Assembly: GCA_029556545.1 (NCBI GenBank)
Contig: JAKQEQ010000066.1
Coordinates: 1 to 27,500, forward strand
Direction: 5' to 3'
Source: Candidatus Hydrogenedentota bacterium
GTDB taxonomy: Bacteria; Hydrogenedentota; Hydrogenedentia; Hydrogenedentales; JAGMZX01
Length of the DNA: 27,500 nucleotides
This document shows, in pieces, positions 17,708-24,856 of this stretch (position 1 is the first letter of the stretch; every line of letters begins with the position of its first letter). Position numbers and translations under genes: made by a program. The notes under the pieces were generated by a model. The model saw only the letters and a list, made by a program, of their open reading frames with translations, was not told where the DNA came from and did no database searches.

Positions 17708-19036
17708 CTAATCCGATGCCTGATCGCGCGCGTTGAAGCGTTCGAGGCGTGCCTTGAATTCGGCCTCCTTCCCGCGGTCCACGGGGTGGTAATACGCGCC
17801 CCGCGGCACGCCGTAGTCTTGGGTCACGTAGCCCTCCTCGAAATCGTGGCTGTACTGGTAGCCTTGGCCGCGCCCGAGCCGCTGCGCGCCGGGGTAATGC
17901 GTATCCCGCAGGTGCGCGGGCGTCTCGACCGTCTTTTGCTCGCGCACGTCTTTCAGCGCCGCGTCTATCGCCAGGTAGGCCGCGTTGCTTTTCGGCGCGC
18001 AGGCGACATAAGTCGCGGCCTGCGCCAGGATAATGCGCGCCTCCGGCATCCCGATAAATTCGCACGCCTGCCACGCCGCCGTTGCAAGCACCAGCGCCAG
18101 CGGATCCGCGTTGCCTACGTCTTCGGACGCCGCGATGCAAATGCGCCGCGCGATGAAGCGCGGTGTCTCGCCCGCCTCGATCATGCGGGCCATCCAGTAA
18201 ATCGCCGCGTCCGGGTTGCTGCCGCGCATGCTCTTGATGAACGCGGACGCCGCGTCGTAGTGCTCATCGCCCGCGCCGTCGTAATGGAGCAGTTTGCGCG
18301 CGATGGACTCCCGCGCGGCGTCGAGTGTCACGTGGAGGCCGTCTTCCACCTGAGGCGTCGTGAGCAGCGCGATTTCGAGGGCGTTCAACGCGCGCCGTGC
18401 GTCGCCCTCCGCGTATTGCGCGAAGTGTTCGAGGGCGTCGTCGTCGACCTCGATCCGCAAGTCGTTCATGCCGCGATTCGGATGCGCGAGCGCGCGGCGG
18501 AGCAGTTCGATGACGTGGCCGTCTTCGAGGCGCTTGAACTCGAATATCTGCGACCGCGACAAGAGCGGCGCGACCACCGCGAAGAACGGGTTTTCGGTCG
18601 TCGCGCCGATGAGCGTGATCGCGCCGTTCTCGACGTCCGGCAGGAGCGCGTCCTGCTGCGCCCGGTTGAACCGATGGATTTCGTCGATGAAGACGATGGT
18701 GCGGCGCTGTTCGTGGATACGCCGCTGCTTCGCCGCCGCGATCAGTTCGCGCAGTTCCCTCACGCCGGAGGTCACGGCGTTCAGCGGCTCGAAAGCCGCC
18801 TTGGTCCGCATCGCGATGATCCGCGCCAGCGCGGTCTTGCCCGAGCCCGGCGGCCCGTACAGCAACAGCGAGGTGATCCGGTCCGCCTCGATGGCGCGGC
18901 GAAGCACCTTGCCCGGCCCGAGGATGTGGTCCTGCCCCACAATCTCGTCGAGCGTGCGCGGCGCAACGCGGCGCGCCAGCGGCGCTTCCTTCTTCAGGCG
19001 GTCCGCGGCGGCATGCGCAAAAAGGTCCTCGTTCAT
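17708..19036 (-). CDS. rarA: Replication-associated recombination protein A (AAA+ ATPase)
   Basis: RarA (MgsA) is a AAA+ ATPase related to clamp loaders that acts at stalled replication forks. The 442-residue length is normal. Visible motifs are Walker A GPPGSGKT (61-68), Walker B IVFIDE (114-119) with the following IHRFNRAQQDALLP, sensor 1 GATTENP (144-150) and the arginine finger in LSRSQ (R161). The C-terminal half contains the family segments HYDAASAFIKSMRGSNPDAA, YWMARMIEAGE and EDVGNADP. The ATG at 19036 has no good ribosome binding site and may be leaderless (see 19043-19072). Identity is secure. Confidence 0.95.
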   Translation of the reverse strand: MNEDLFAHAAADRLKKEAPLARRVAPRTLDEIVGQDHILGPGKVLRRAIEADRITSLLLYGPPGSGKTALARIIAMRTKAAFEPLNAVTSGVRELRELIAAAKQRRIHEQRRTIVFIDEIHRFNRAQQDALLPDVENGAITLIGATTENPFFAVVAPLLSRSQIFEFKRLEDGHVIELLRRALAHPNRGMNDLRIEVDDDALEHFAQYAEGDARRALNALEIALLTTPQVEDGLHVTLDAARESIARKLLHYDGAGDEHYDAASAFIKSMRGSNPDAAIYWMARMIEAGETPRFIARRICIAASEDVGNADPLALVLATAAWQACEFIGMPEARIILAQAATYVACAPKSNAAYLAIDAALKDVREQKTVETPAHLRDTHYPGAQRLGRGQGYQYSHDFEEGYVTQDYGVPRGAYYHPVDRGKEAEFKARLERFNARDQASD

Positions 19037-19042
19037 CGGGCC

Positions 19043-19072
19043 ATCCTAGCCCCGCCCCGCGCGGCGAAGCAA
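19043..19072 (-). promoter_or_regulatory. Candidate promoter of rarA, possibly giving a leaderless mRNA
   Basis: Read on the minus strand, TTGCTT (19067-19072) and TAGGAT (19043-19048) are 18 bp apart, and the -10 box ends only six bases before the rarA ATG. A start site about seven bases below the -10 would coincide with the ATG, matching the absence of a Shine-Dalgarno sequence. Confidence 0.35.
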
Positions 19073-19186
19073 TCCGCGCGGGCCGCGCCATACACCAGGG
19101 GGAATAATGGACGGCGAGACGCTGTTGACACAGCGGGTGCAAACAGGATCGCCATGTCGTAAATGGCGCAAAAAAGGAGTGTGATC

Positions 19187-19774
19187 ATGAGCGAAAACAT
19201 GGAAAAAGAAACCTCGTGCGCGTGTTCGTGCGGCACGTTGCGCAATCGTGTCATCGGTGTTGTGTTGTTTCTTGCGGCCGTTGCCGTCGGTGCGGGGCTG
19301 CTGACCTCGGGGGCGTTGGCCGGTGACGGCGCCGAAGGCAAGGGCAGTTGCTCCGCGATCAAGGCGGTGTGCCCCGTAAGTAGTTGCGGTGAAAAGGCCG
19401 AGGCGGGTTCGTCCGAGGAGGACGCCGCGGCGAAGGGCTGCTGCCCTGGCGACGAGGCCAAGGCCGGGTCTTCGGAAGAGGAATCCGCGCCGAAGGGCTG
19501 TTGCCCGAAGGATAAGGCCGCGTGCGCGGATAAGGCGAAGGCCGGCTCGTCGGAAGAGGAAACCGCGCCGAAGGGCTGCTGCCCGAAGGATAAGGCCGCG
19601 TGCGCGGATAAGGGCAAGGAGTGCTGCCCGAAGGTTAAGGCGGCATGCGCGGACAAGGCCAAGGCCGGCTCGTCGGAAGAAGAAGCCGCGTGCCAGAAGA
19701 CAAACAAGCGCGGTAGCTGCTCGCGCGGCGCGTCGTCCTGCGTGACAAAGAACGTCCCCACGTCGGCCACCTGA
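19187..19774 (+). CDS. Cysteine-rich repeat protein with an N-terminal membrane segment, function unknown
   Basis: I do not recognise this 195-residue protein. It has 20 cysteines. The N-terminus carries CACSC (11-15), then a hydrophobic segment (about 22-44) ending GALAG, which could be a signal peptidase I site or an uncleaved anchor. The rest is a tandem array built on KAGSSEEE-APKGCCPKDKAACADK: one degenerate copy, two nearly identical 26-residue copies and partial copies. Each unit alternates an acidic SSEEE stretch with a basic CCPKDK stretch. That would suit metal binding, redox buffering or a disulfide-linked envelope protein, but none of these is shown. The start ATG 19187 follows AAAAAGGAG at seven bases; an upstream in-frame ATG at 19163 lacks such a site. 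Confidence 0.75.
   Translation: MSENMEKETSCACSCGTLRNRVIGVVLFLAAVAVGAGLLTSGALAGDGAEGKGSCSAIKAVCPVSSCGEKAEAGSSEEDAAAKGCCPGDEAKAGSSEEESAPKGCCPKDKAACADKAKAGSSEEETAPKGCCPKDKAACADKGKECCPKVKAACADKAKAGSSEEEAACQKTNKRGSCSRGASSCVTKNVPTSAT
19400..19690 (+). repeat. In-gene tandem repeat (78-bp units) of the cysteine-rich gene
   Basis: Two close 78-bp copies lie at 19460-19537 and 19538-19615. A diverged copy precedes them from 19400, and partial copies follow at 19616-19660 and 19661-19690. All stay in frame. The near identity of the two central copies points to recent unequal exchange or slippage. Confidence 0.8.
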
Positions 19775-19824
19775 TAACGACAATACGCGCGCCCGGTCGC
19801 GAGCGCGCGCAAATACGCTCAATC

Positions 19825-19859
19825 GCCGTCGGGGCCGGATGTAGGTTCGCCCCGGCGGC
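19825..19859. terminator. Stem-loop between convergent genes
   Basis: GCCGTCGGGGC (19825-19835) pairs with GCCCCGGCGGC (19849-19859) over 11 positions, with one G-U pair and a 13-nt loop. It lies between the ends of the cysteine-rich gene (plus) and the YqeY-like gene (minus), as expected for a shared terminator, but there is no T-run. Confidence 0.5.
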
Positions 19860-19862
19860 GCC

Positions 19863-20306
19863 TTATTGTCCGAGGACGGCGCGGCAAATCTCGTTCAGCA
19901 TCTTGCCGTCGGCGAGGTCACCCAGTTCCTTCTTGATCGCGCCGGTGAGCTTGCCCGCATGGTTCAGTTCCGGGTGTTCGGCGAGGTAAGCGCGAACGCG
20001 CTCCTCCAGTTGTCCCGCCGAGAGTTGTTTCGGCAGGAATTCCTCGATGATCGCGATTTCGATTTCCGTCTTCTTCGCGGCCTCCTCCTGTCCCACGCTC
20101 CGGAAGGTCTCGATGGAATGCTGGCGCTTCTTGATTTCCGCGCGTAGCGCGGCGACGGCGTCGGCGTCCTCGATGTCTCCTTTCGGGCCCTCCTTCTCCT
20201 TGAGGAGCAAGGCGCCTTTGGCCATGCGCAGACATTCGAGCCGATCGTGGTCCTTGTTCTTCATGGCCTCTTTCATGGCCTCTTGAATGGCTTGCTTGAT
20301 ACTCAT
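19863..20306 (-). CDS. GatB/YqeY domain-containing protein
   Basis: This stand-alone YqeY-type protein is homologous to the tail domain of the amidotransferase subunit GatB, which binds tRNA. Its own role in bacteria is poorly defined. From the ATG at 20306 it is 147 residues, the usual length, starting MSIKQAIQEAMKEAMKNKD. Family segments LECLRMAKGALLLKEKE, IKKRQHSIETFRSVGQEE, EIAIIEEFLPKQLS and the end GKMLNEICRAVLG are clear. AGGAG lies eight bases upstream; a longer in-frame start adds 14 non-conserved residues and was rejected. It lies downstream of cls on the same strand (109-bp gap). Confidence 0.92.
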   Translation of the reverse strand: MSIKQAIQEAMKEAMKNKDHDRLECLRMAKGALLLKEKEGPKGDIEDADAVAALRAEIKKRQHSIETFRSVGQEEAAKKTEIEIAIIEEFLPKQLSAGQLEERVRAYLAEHPELNHAGKLTGAIKKELGDLADGKMLNEICRAVLGQ

Positions 20307-20415
20307 GGCGCGGCTCCTGTGCGGGAGGTAAGGCGTCTCGCTCCACACCCTATCGGGGCAAGATGCTCCCCACTTCCTTCAATCTATCCCTCTCCGGCAT
20401 TCGGATGCAATATGG

Positions 20416-21831
20416 CTACAACAGCGGCGCGGCGAGGGCCGCAAGCCCCTCGGCCCACTCCCGCACGTAACCGGCGCGCGCATCCAGCAGCGGCGTGGAC
20501 TGCGCGGCGAGATTATCGACCCACGCGGCGGTCCGCTCGATCTCGGGCGCGGAATAGTGCAGCAGCGTGATTTCGAAATTGAGGTACATACTCCGCATGT
20601 CGAGGTTGGGCGATCCGGTGATGGCGAGGCTGTTGTCGAAGACAATGACCTTCGCGTGGACCATTTTCGGGTAGGCGAAGAATTGCGCGCCCGCCCGCAG
20701 CAGTCGGCGCACCGCGGGGCCGCGCGCGAGGTCCGGGATGCGGTGGTTGGACCGGGCCGGAAGTACGATGCGCACGTTACGGCCCATGCGCGCCTGTAGC
20801 GCGAGGACTTTCAACATGGCATCGTCCGGCACGAAATACGGCGTCACGACCCAGATGCGCTTCCGCGCGTCCATCATCGCCGTCAGCAGCGCATCGTGCA
20901 GCGTGTCCTCCCGCACGTCCGGGCCGCTGGCAACGACCTGCACTGCGGAATCGCCCGCGATCACGGGCGCCGCGGCGGCCTCCGCGCGGGGCACCACCTC
21001 GCCCGTGGCGAATTCCCAGTCGCTCGCGAAGACATCCTCGATGTCCGCCGCCGCCGGACCCCGAAGGAACACGGCGGCGTCGAGGAACCGCTTTTCATCG
21101 GGACGCGGCCCCATGAACCGAGCGTCGAGGTTCATGCCGCCCACCATGGCGGCCTCGCCGTCAACCACTACGATCTTCCGGTGATTGCGCAGATTCGCCG
21201 ACCAGCGTCGCCGAATGGACAACACGGGCAGAAAGTGCGCCACCTGCCCGCCCGCGTCGCGCAGCGGTTGCACGAAGCGGCCTCTGGTGGTGAGGCAGCC
21301 GAGCGAATCGAGCAACAGCCGGACGCGCACGCCCTGCGCCGCCTTGCCCGCCAGCGCCCGCACAATGCCGCGCCCGACGTCGTCGCGCCCGAGAATAAAG
21401 ACCATGATGTGAATCGAGCGCTCGGCCTCGTCGATAAGGCGTAGCAGCGCGGCGTGGGCGCTCTCGCCGCTGAAATGCGGCACGACCGCATTGCCCGCGC
21501 GGCGGGGCGGCATACCGGCGGCCAGCAGCACGCGCTCGATATCGCGTGGCGCCCCTTCCTCGAAGCCGCACGCGGCGCCCACGTCGTACAGAGCGCGTTT
21601 GCGGCCCGTGCGGAGGCCCAGCTTGCGCCCGCTCAGCAGCAGATACAGCGGGACGCCGATATACGGAATCAGCACGATGGCCAGCAGCCACGCGATCGCG
21701 CCGCCCGGGTGCTGGTGGCCGCGCGAGACCCGCGCCACGAGCGTAATGGCAAGGAAGAACACCACAATCGTGAGCAGATGTTCGAGAAGCAATGTGATCA
21801 AGGTGTTGATACGCGCATCCCGGCGGCGCAC
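20416..21831 (-). CDS. cls: Cardiolipin synthase-type phospholipase D protein
   Basis: Bacterial cardiolipin synthases join two phosphatidylglycerols at the inner membrane. The protein is 471 residues, like the family, with two N-terminal membrane helices (about 11-33 and 45-66) and two PLD domains. HKD motif 1 is H217-K219-D224 (NHRKIVVVDG) followed by GGMNLD; motif 2 is H392-K394-D399 (VHAKVIVFDN) followed by GSPNLDMRS. Both are intact, so activity is likely. The start is GTG with AAAGGCGG upstream; in-frame starts further in would cut into the first helix. It diverges from pilT across the heptamer element. Which cls paralogue it is cannot be told. Confidence 0.9.
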   Translation of the reverse strand: MRRRDARINTLITLLLEHLLTIVVFFLAITLVARVSRGHQHPGGAIAWLLAIVLIPYIGVPLYLLLSGRKLGLRTGRKRALYDVGAACGFEEGAPRDIERVLLAAGMPPRRAGNAVVPHFSGESAHAALLRLIDEAERSIHIMVFILGRDDVGRGIVRALAGKAAQGVRVRLLLDSLGCLTTRGRFVQPLRDAGGQVAHFLPVLSIRRRWSANLRNHRKIVVVDGEAAMVGGMNLDARFMGPRPDEKRFLDAAVFLRGPAAADIEDVFASDWEFATGEVVPRAEAAAAPVIAGDSAVQVVASGPDVREDTLHDALLTAMMDARKRIWVVTPYFVPDDAMLKVLALQARMGRNVRIVLPARSNHRIPDLARGPAVRRLLRAGAQFFAYPKMVHAKVIVFDNSLAITGSPNLDMRSMYLNFEITLLHYSAPEIERTAAWVDNLAAQSTPLLDARAGYVREWAEGLAALAAPLL

Positions 21832-21878
21832 GGACCGCCTTTGGGAAGTAGTCTATTGCGTGAGTCTGCGCGGGGCAA

Positions 21879-21914
21879 GTTAGGGTTTAGGGTTTGGGGT
21901 TTGGGGTTTGGGGT
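21879..21914 (+). repeat. Left telomere-like heptamer array
   Basis: G-rich on the plus strand: GTTAGGG, then TTTAGGG, then three TTTGGGG units. Its consecutive GGG runs spaced by three or four bases could fold into a G-quadruplex in single-stranded DNA or RNA. Confidence 0.9.
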
Positions 21915-22026
21915 CTTGGTGACCTGCCCCCGTTTTATGTACCAACTTGAATGAGAGTATTTGCCTTGGTTTCGGGTCGTGGCTCCGGGGTGCAATGCGC
22001 GGCGAATTCCGCCGGGGTCACCGCCA

Positions 22027-22096
22027 CCCTAAACCCTGAACCCTGAACCCTAAACCCTAAACCCTAAACCCCAAACCCCAAACCCTAAACCCTAAC
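22027..22096 (-). repeat. Right telomere-like heptamer array
   Basis: About ten C-rich heptamers on the plus strand: CCCTAAA, CCCTGAA (twice), CCCTAAA (several), CCCCAAA (twice), CCCTAAA and CCCTAAC. It is inverted relative to the left array and twice as long. Confidence 0.9.
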
Positions 22097-22176
22097 CAAC
22101 ACCGTGCCTTCGAATGGCCATCTGTAGTATCCTTGACCCAGGCGGGTGTCATCGCCCCAAGAAGGAGACGGGTCGA

Positions 22177-23256
22177 ATGAGCATTTCGATGCGGGACCTG
22201 ATGCGGGGCGCGCTCGAACGGCGCGCGTCGGATATTCATCTGAAGGTGGGGAATCCCCCGATCTACCGGATCGACGGCGACCTGGTGCGGCTCGAGAGCG
22301 AGGCGCTGACCGAGCAATCCCTCCAAGCATTGCTGAAGGAAATCGCGTCCGAGCAGGACATCGCCAAGTTCAGCAAAGTCATGGAGTTGGACAATTCGTT
22401 CATGCTCGAGGAGATCGCGCGGTTTCGCGTGAATGTGTGCCGGGACGACGGCGACACTCGCATCGTACTGCGGCTCATTCCCCTGAAGATCCTGACCATC
22501 GACGACCTCGGGCTGCCGCAGGTCCTCAAGAAGCTATGCCCCCTGCACACGGGGCTCGTACTGGTCACCGGCCCGACCGGCAGCGGCAAATCGACCACCT
22601 TGGCGGCGATTATCGACGAGATCAACCGGACGCGGCCCGTGCATATCATTACGGTCGAGGACCCGCTCGAATTCATGCACCAGGACAAGACGGCCATCGT
22701 TACCCAGCGCGAGGTCGGCCATGACACCCTCTCGTTCGCGAACGCCTTGCGCGGCGCGCTGCGTCAGGACCCGGACGTCATTCTCATCGGCGAGATGCGC
22801 GACGCGGACACGGTGCGCACCGCGCTGGCCTCGGCGGAAACCGGACACCTGGTGTTCTCGACGCTGCACACCGTGGATGCCGTCGAGACGTTGAACCGCA
22901 TCCTCGACTTCTTCGAGCCGCACCAGCAGTTGCAGGTCCGCAAACAGTTGGCGAGCGTGCTGCGCGCGGTCGTCTCGCAGCGCATCGTTCCACTCGCCGG
23001 CGGCACGGGGCGCACCGTCGCCGCCGAGATTCTCATCGGAACGCGCACTGTCCGCGAGTTCATTGACCAGGGCAAGGCCTTCAAGGATATCGTCAAACTG
23101 ATCGAGGAAGGCGTCGATCAATACGGCATGCAGACCTTCGACCAGGCCCTCTTCAATCTCTGGACGGCAAAGAAGATCTCGACCGAGACCGCCCTGCAGA
23201 ACGCGAGCAGTCCGAAGGACCTCAAGCTCCGCATGCAGGGATTGGCCGTGCGCTAG
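22177..23256 (+). CDS. pilT: Type IV pilus retraction ATPase PilT-like
   Basis: PilT is a hexameric cytoplasmic ATPase that powers pilus retraction, twitching and DNA uptake. From ATG 22177 it is 359 residues, a normal length. Motifs are the N-terminal RASDIHLKVGNPP, Walker A GPTGSGKST (132-140), the Asp box TVEDPLE (159-165), Walker B VILIGE (201-206) and the His box TGHLVFSTLHT (222-232). AAGGAG lies nine bases upstream; an upstream in-frame ATG at 22114 adds non-conserved residues. It could be PilU or another PilT paralogue. No other pilus gene is in the window; the next gene is 12 bp downstream. Confidence 0.93.
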   Translation: MSISMRDLMRGALERRASDIHLKVGNPPIYRIDGDLVRLESEALTEQSLQALLKEIASEQDIAKFSKVMELDNSFMLEEIARFRVNVCRDDGDTRIVLRLIPLKILTIDDLGLPQVLKKLCPLHTGLVLVTGPTGSGKSTTLAAIIDEINRTRPVHIITVEDPLEFMHQDKTAIVTQREVGHDTLSFANALRGALRQDPDVILIGEMRDADTVRTALASAETGHLVFSTLHTVDAVETLNRILDFFEPHQQLQVRKQLASVLRAVVSQRIVPLAGGTGRTVAAEILIGTRTVREFIDQGKAFKDIVKLIEEGVDQYGMQTFDQALFNLWTAKKISTETALQNASSPKDLKLRMQGLAVR

Positions 23257-23268
23257 GGAGCCCGCGCC

Positions 23269-24132
23269 ATGTACGGGTTGCTCGGCTTGGTCCTCCTGGC
23301 CATCGAACTCCCCGATGCGGAGAACCTGCTCAGTAACCCGGGCTTCGAGGTCGCCGTCGCCGACCGGCCCGCGCGGTGGGACCTTTTCCTCATGCCGCAG
23401 GACGGTGCGTTTGCCCGGCTGGACGGGACCGCCCGGTCCGGTGCGTACGCCGCTATGATCCATGTGCCCCTGCCGTATCCGAAGGACCCGTTTAACAACT
23501 GGAGTCAGAATGTTCTCGGCGATGTGGCGGGAAAGTCGTTTCGCCTGAGCGGCTACATCAAGGCGCAGGACGTCCAGGACGCCGCCCTCTGGGCGCAGTG
23601 CTGGCGCAGGCGGCCGCTGGCCCTGTTGCACACGGCCAGCACCTCGGAGACCGCGCCGATATACGGTGTGATGGACTGGCGCGAGGTCGAGACGATCGTC
23701 CACGTGCCAGCGGGGACGGACTTCCTCACGATCCGCTGCGTGCTGAAAGGCGCGGGGACGGCCTGGTTCGACGATCTGTCGTTGTCCCCGCTGGGCGCCG
23801 CGGAAACGGAGACGCAGCCGACGCGGAACGCCCCTGTGACCGCGCGCCCGGCGGGCGCGGCGCCCTCGCAAAGCACGCCTGCGGAGGCGTTGCCGGCAGC
23901 CGCGCCGGTAGCAGCCTCGAAGCCGGACAAAAGCTCCCATCGGCCTCGCGCCGAGACCCGCCAGCAAGACGACGCGCTCCTGCGGGAGGTAGTACGGCTC
24001 CGGGCGGAACTTGAGGATGTGCGCGCCCAACTCGAAGCCGCGACGGCACGGCCGGATGCCGCGGCCTCGCAGCCGGCGCCGGATCCGTTCGTGTCGCCGA
24101 TTGTGCCGCATTACCCGAGGCAAGAGGAGTAG
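23269..24132 (+). CDS. Predicted exported beta-sandwich (CBM-like) protein with coiled-coil tail
   Basis: No named family is certain. The 287 residues divide into a short hydrophobic N-terminus (2-14, a weak signal peptide), a beta-sandwich domain (about 18-185), a Pro/Ala-rich linker (about 186-225) and a coiled coil (about 237-262, LLREVVRLRAELEDVRAQLE). The domain opens NLLSNPGFEV and closes AWFDDLSLSPL, the pattern of carbohydrate-binding jelly rolls (CBM4/9-like) common in surface proteins. It starts at ATG 23269 after AGGGAG, 12 bp downstream of pilT, and is probably co-transcribed with it. Glycan binding is inferred from the fold only. Confidence 0.65.
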   Translation: MYGLLGLVLLAIELPDAENLLSNPGFEVAVADRPARWDLFLMPQDGAFARLDGTARSGAYAAMIHVPLPYPKDPFNNWSQNVLGDVAGKSFRLSGYIKAQDVQDAALWAQCWRRRPLALLHTASTSETAPIYGVMDWREVETIVHVPAGTDFLTIRCVLKGAGTAWFDDLSLSPLGAAETETQPTRNAPVTARPAGAAPSQSTPAEALPAAAPVAASKPDKSSHRPRAETRQQDDALLREVVRLRAELEDVRAQLEAATARPDAAASQPAPDPFVSPIVPHYPRQEE

Positions 24133-24138
24133 TCCGCC

Positions 24139-24348
24139 ATGAGCATCGACTGGCCGCTGTTGCGCATGGTGATCATCGCGCTGCTCGTGGGGTTTGTCGT
24201 GGGCGGCTGTGTGTGGTACGGCTGGGAAGTCGTCGGTGGGCTGCGCCGCGCGCTCGCGCAACGCCGTCCTGGGCGGGACCGGGCGTCTGGGAAGCCGAAG
24301 CAGCCACCCGCTCCGGCGAAGCGTGACGCGGGAGAACGCCCCGGGTGA
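24139..24348 (+). CDS. Small single-helix membrane protein
   Basis: This 69-residue protein has one membrane helix (about 9-30, MVIIALLVGFVVGGCVWYGW) and a basic, Pro-rich tail (about 36-69). It is not recognised. A GAGGAG site lies 12-17 bases upstream of ATG 24139, inside the end of the previous gene. It lies six bases after that gene and overlaps the next by four, so the group from pilT to 24542 looks like one operon. Confidence 0.6.
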   Translation: MSIDWPLLRMVIIALLVGFVVGGCVWYGWEVVGGLRRALAQRRPGRDRASGKPKQPPAPAKRDAGERPG

Positions 24349-24542
24349 GCGATCCTCGCGAAGAAGGCAAGACGCCGCGCCCTTTCATCAACATGCACTT
24401 CAAGTGCTGCAACGTCTACGCGCGCGTCCATCTCAACCATGACGGCACGGCTTACACCGGGCACTGTCCCCATTGCGCCGCGCCCATCACCATACGCGTC
24501 GCTCCCGGCGGATCCGACGCCAAATTCTGGTCGGCGGAGTAG
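24345..24542 (+). CDS. Small CC/CxxC putative zinc-ribbon protein
   Basis: This 65-residue protein starts at GTG 24345 in a four-base overlap (GTGA) with the preceding stop. The core reads RPFINMHFKCCNVYARVHLN, then GTAYTGHCPHCAAPITIRV. C21, C22, C41 and C44 could bind one zinc ion. Short proteins with this layout occur in environmental bacteria, mainly as unnamed conserved proteins; that is memory rather than a search. Function is unknown. The fine coupling with the membrane protein suggests that the two act together. Confidence 0.65.
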   Translation: MSDPREEGKTPRPFINMHFKCCNVYARVHLNHDGTAYTGHCPHCAAPITIRVAPGGSDAKFWSAE

Positions 24543-24856
24543 ACGAAAGGCGACAGGCGACGCCGATTCAGGGCCTGTGCGCGTGGTTTCCGCGGTCTTT
24601 GTGGGCCGTTGCTCGGGGCTGGACGGCGGGGCTAAGTTGACAGCGCAAACCAGTCTATGATACAAACTATACGAAAAAAGAGAACACGGGTCGCTCCCGG
24701 AAACCCGGCGCGGTGCGGAATTACGGACGGCGACAAGGAGTTGCCCGGTGTTGACGGTGCCTGCTATGCTCGACCCTCTCACGGGCATCGCGCCATGACC
24801 GCGCCTCGCGGTCCTGCGGTGCATTACGTCGGGTTTGGAGGAAGGACCTCACGCAT
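24543..24856. other. Intergenic region before the exosortase gene
   Basis: These 314 bp hold no convincing gene. A 67-codon frame at 24657-24860 has no family character. TTGCCC (24741-24746) and TATGCT (24765-24770), 18 bp apart, make a possible promoter about 85 bp upstream of the exosortase ATG. TTGACA at 24637 and TATGAT at 24656 are only 13 bp apart, too close for sigma70. Confidence 0.5.
24741..24770 (+). promoter_or_regulatory. Candidate promoter of the exosortase operon
   Basis: TTGCCC and TATGCT are separated by 18 bp, like the TTGCCG-17-TAAGAT seen before the HD-GYP-like gene. This is based on consensus and position only. Confidence 0.35.

Larger units (their letters stand above)
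21879..22096. mobile_element. 218-bp element bounded by inverted TTTAGGG/TTTGGGG heptamer arrays
   Basis: The left arm (21879-21914) and right arm (22061-22096) are reverse complements at 35 of 36 positions. Each begins GTTAGGG at its outer edge and continues in TTTAGGG then TTTGGGG heptamers. The right array extends inward to 22027 with CCCTAAA and CCCTGAA units. About 112 bp of unrelated sequence (21915-22026) lies between. CAA abuts both outer ends (21876-21878 and 22097-22099), a possible 3-bp target duplication. There is no ORF of note inside. It occupies most of the 345-bp gap between divergent cls and pilT. Classing it as a non-autonomous mobile element is a guess; it could also be a regulatory or structural repeat. 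Confidence 0.6.

Noticed and set aside
17444-19162. A 572-codon plus-strand frame opposite rarA
   Set aside because: RarA on the minus strand has all AAA+ motifs; the plus-strand product is Arg-rich with no domain.
19400-19690. Repeats in the cysteine-rich gene as a non-coding array
   Set aside because: All units keep the reading frame, with mostly synonymous or conservative changes, and lie in a gene with a good start.
20354-20370. GGGGCA/TGCTCCCC hairpin after cls as a terminator
   Set aside because: The stem is short with a bulge and no T-run, so it is not listed as a feature.
22027-22096. Heptamer array as a CRISPR
   Set aside because: Units of seven bases abut with no spacers and there are no cas genes.
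22534-24261. A 575-codon minus-strand frame opposite pilT and the next genes
   Set aside because: It spans several plus-strand genes with clear start sites and contains no recognisable motif.
24637-24661. TTGACA and TATGAT as a sigma70 promoter
   Set aside because: The spacing is 13 bp, too short for sigma70; the TTGCCC-18-TATGCT pair nearer the gene fits better.
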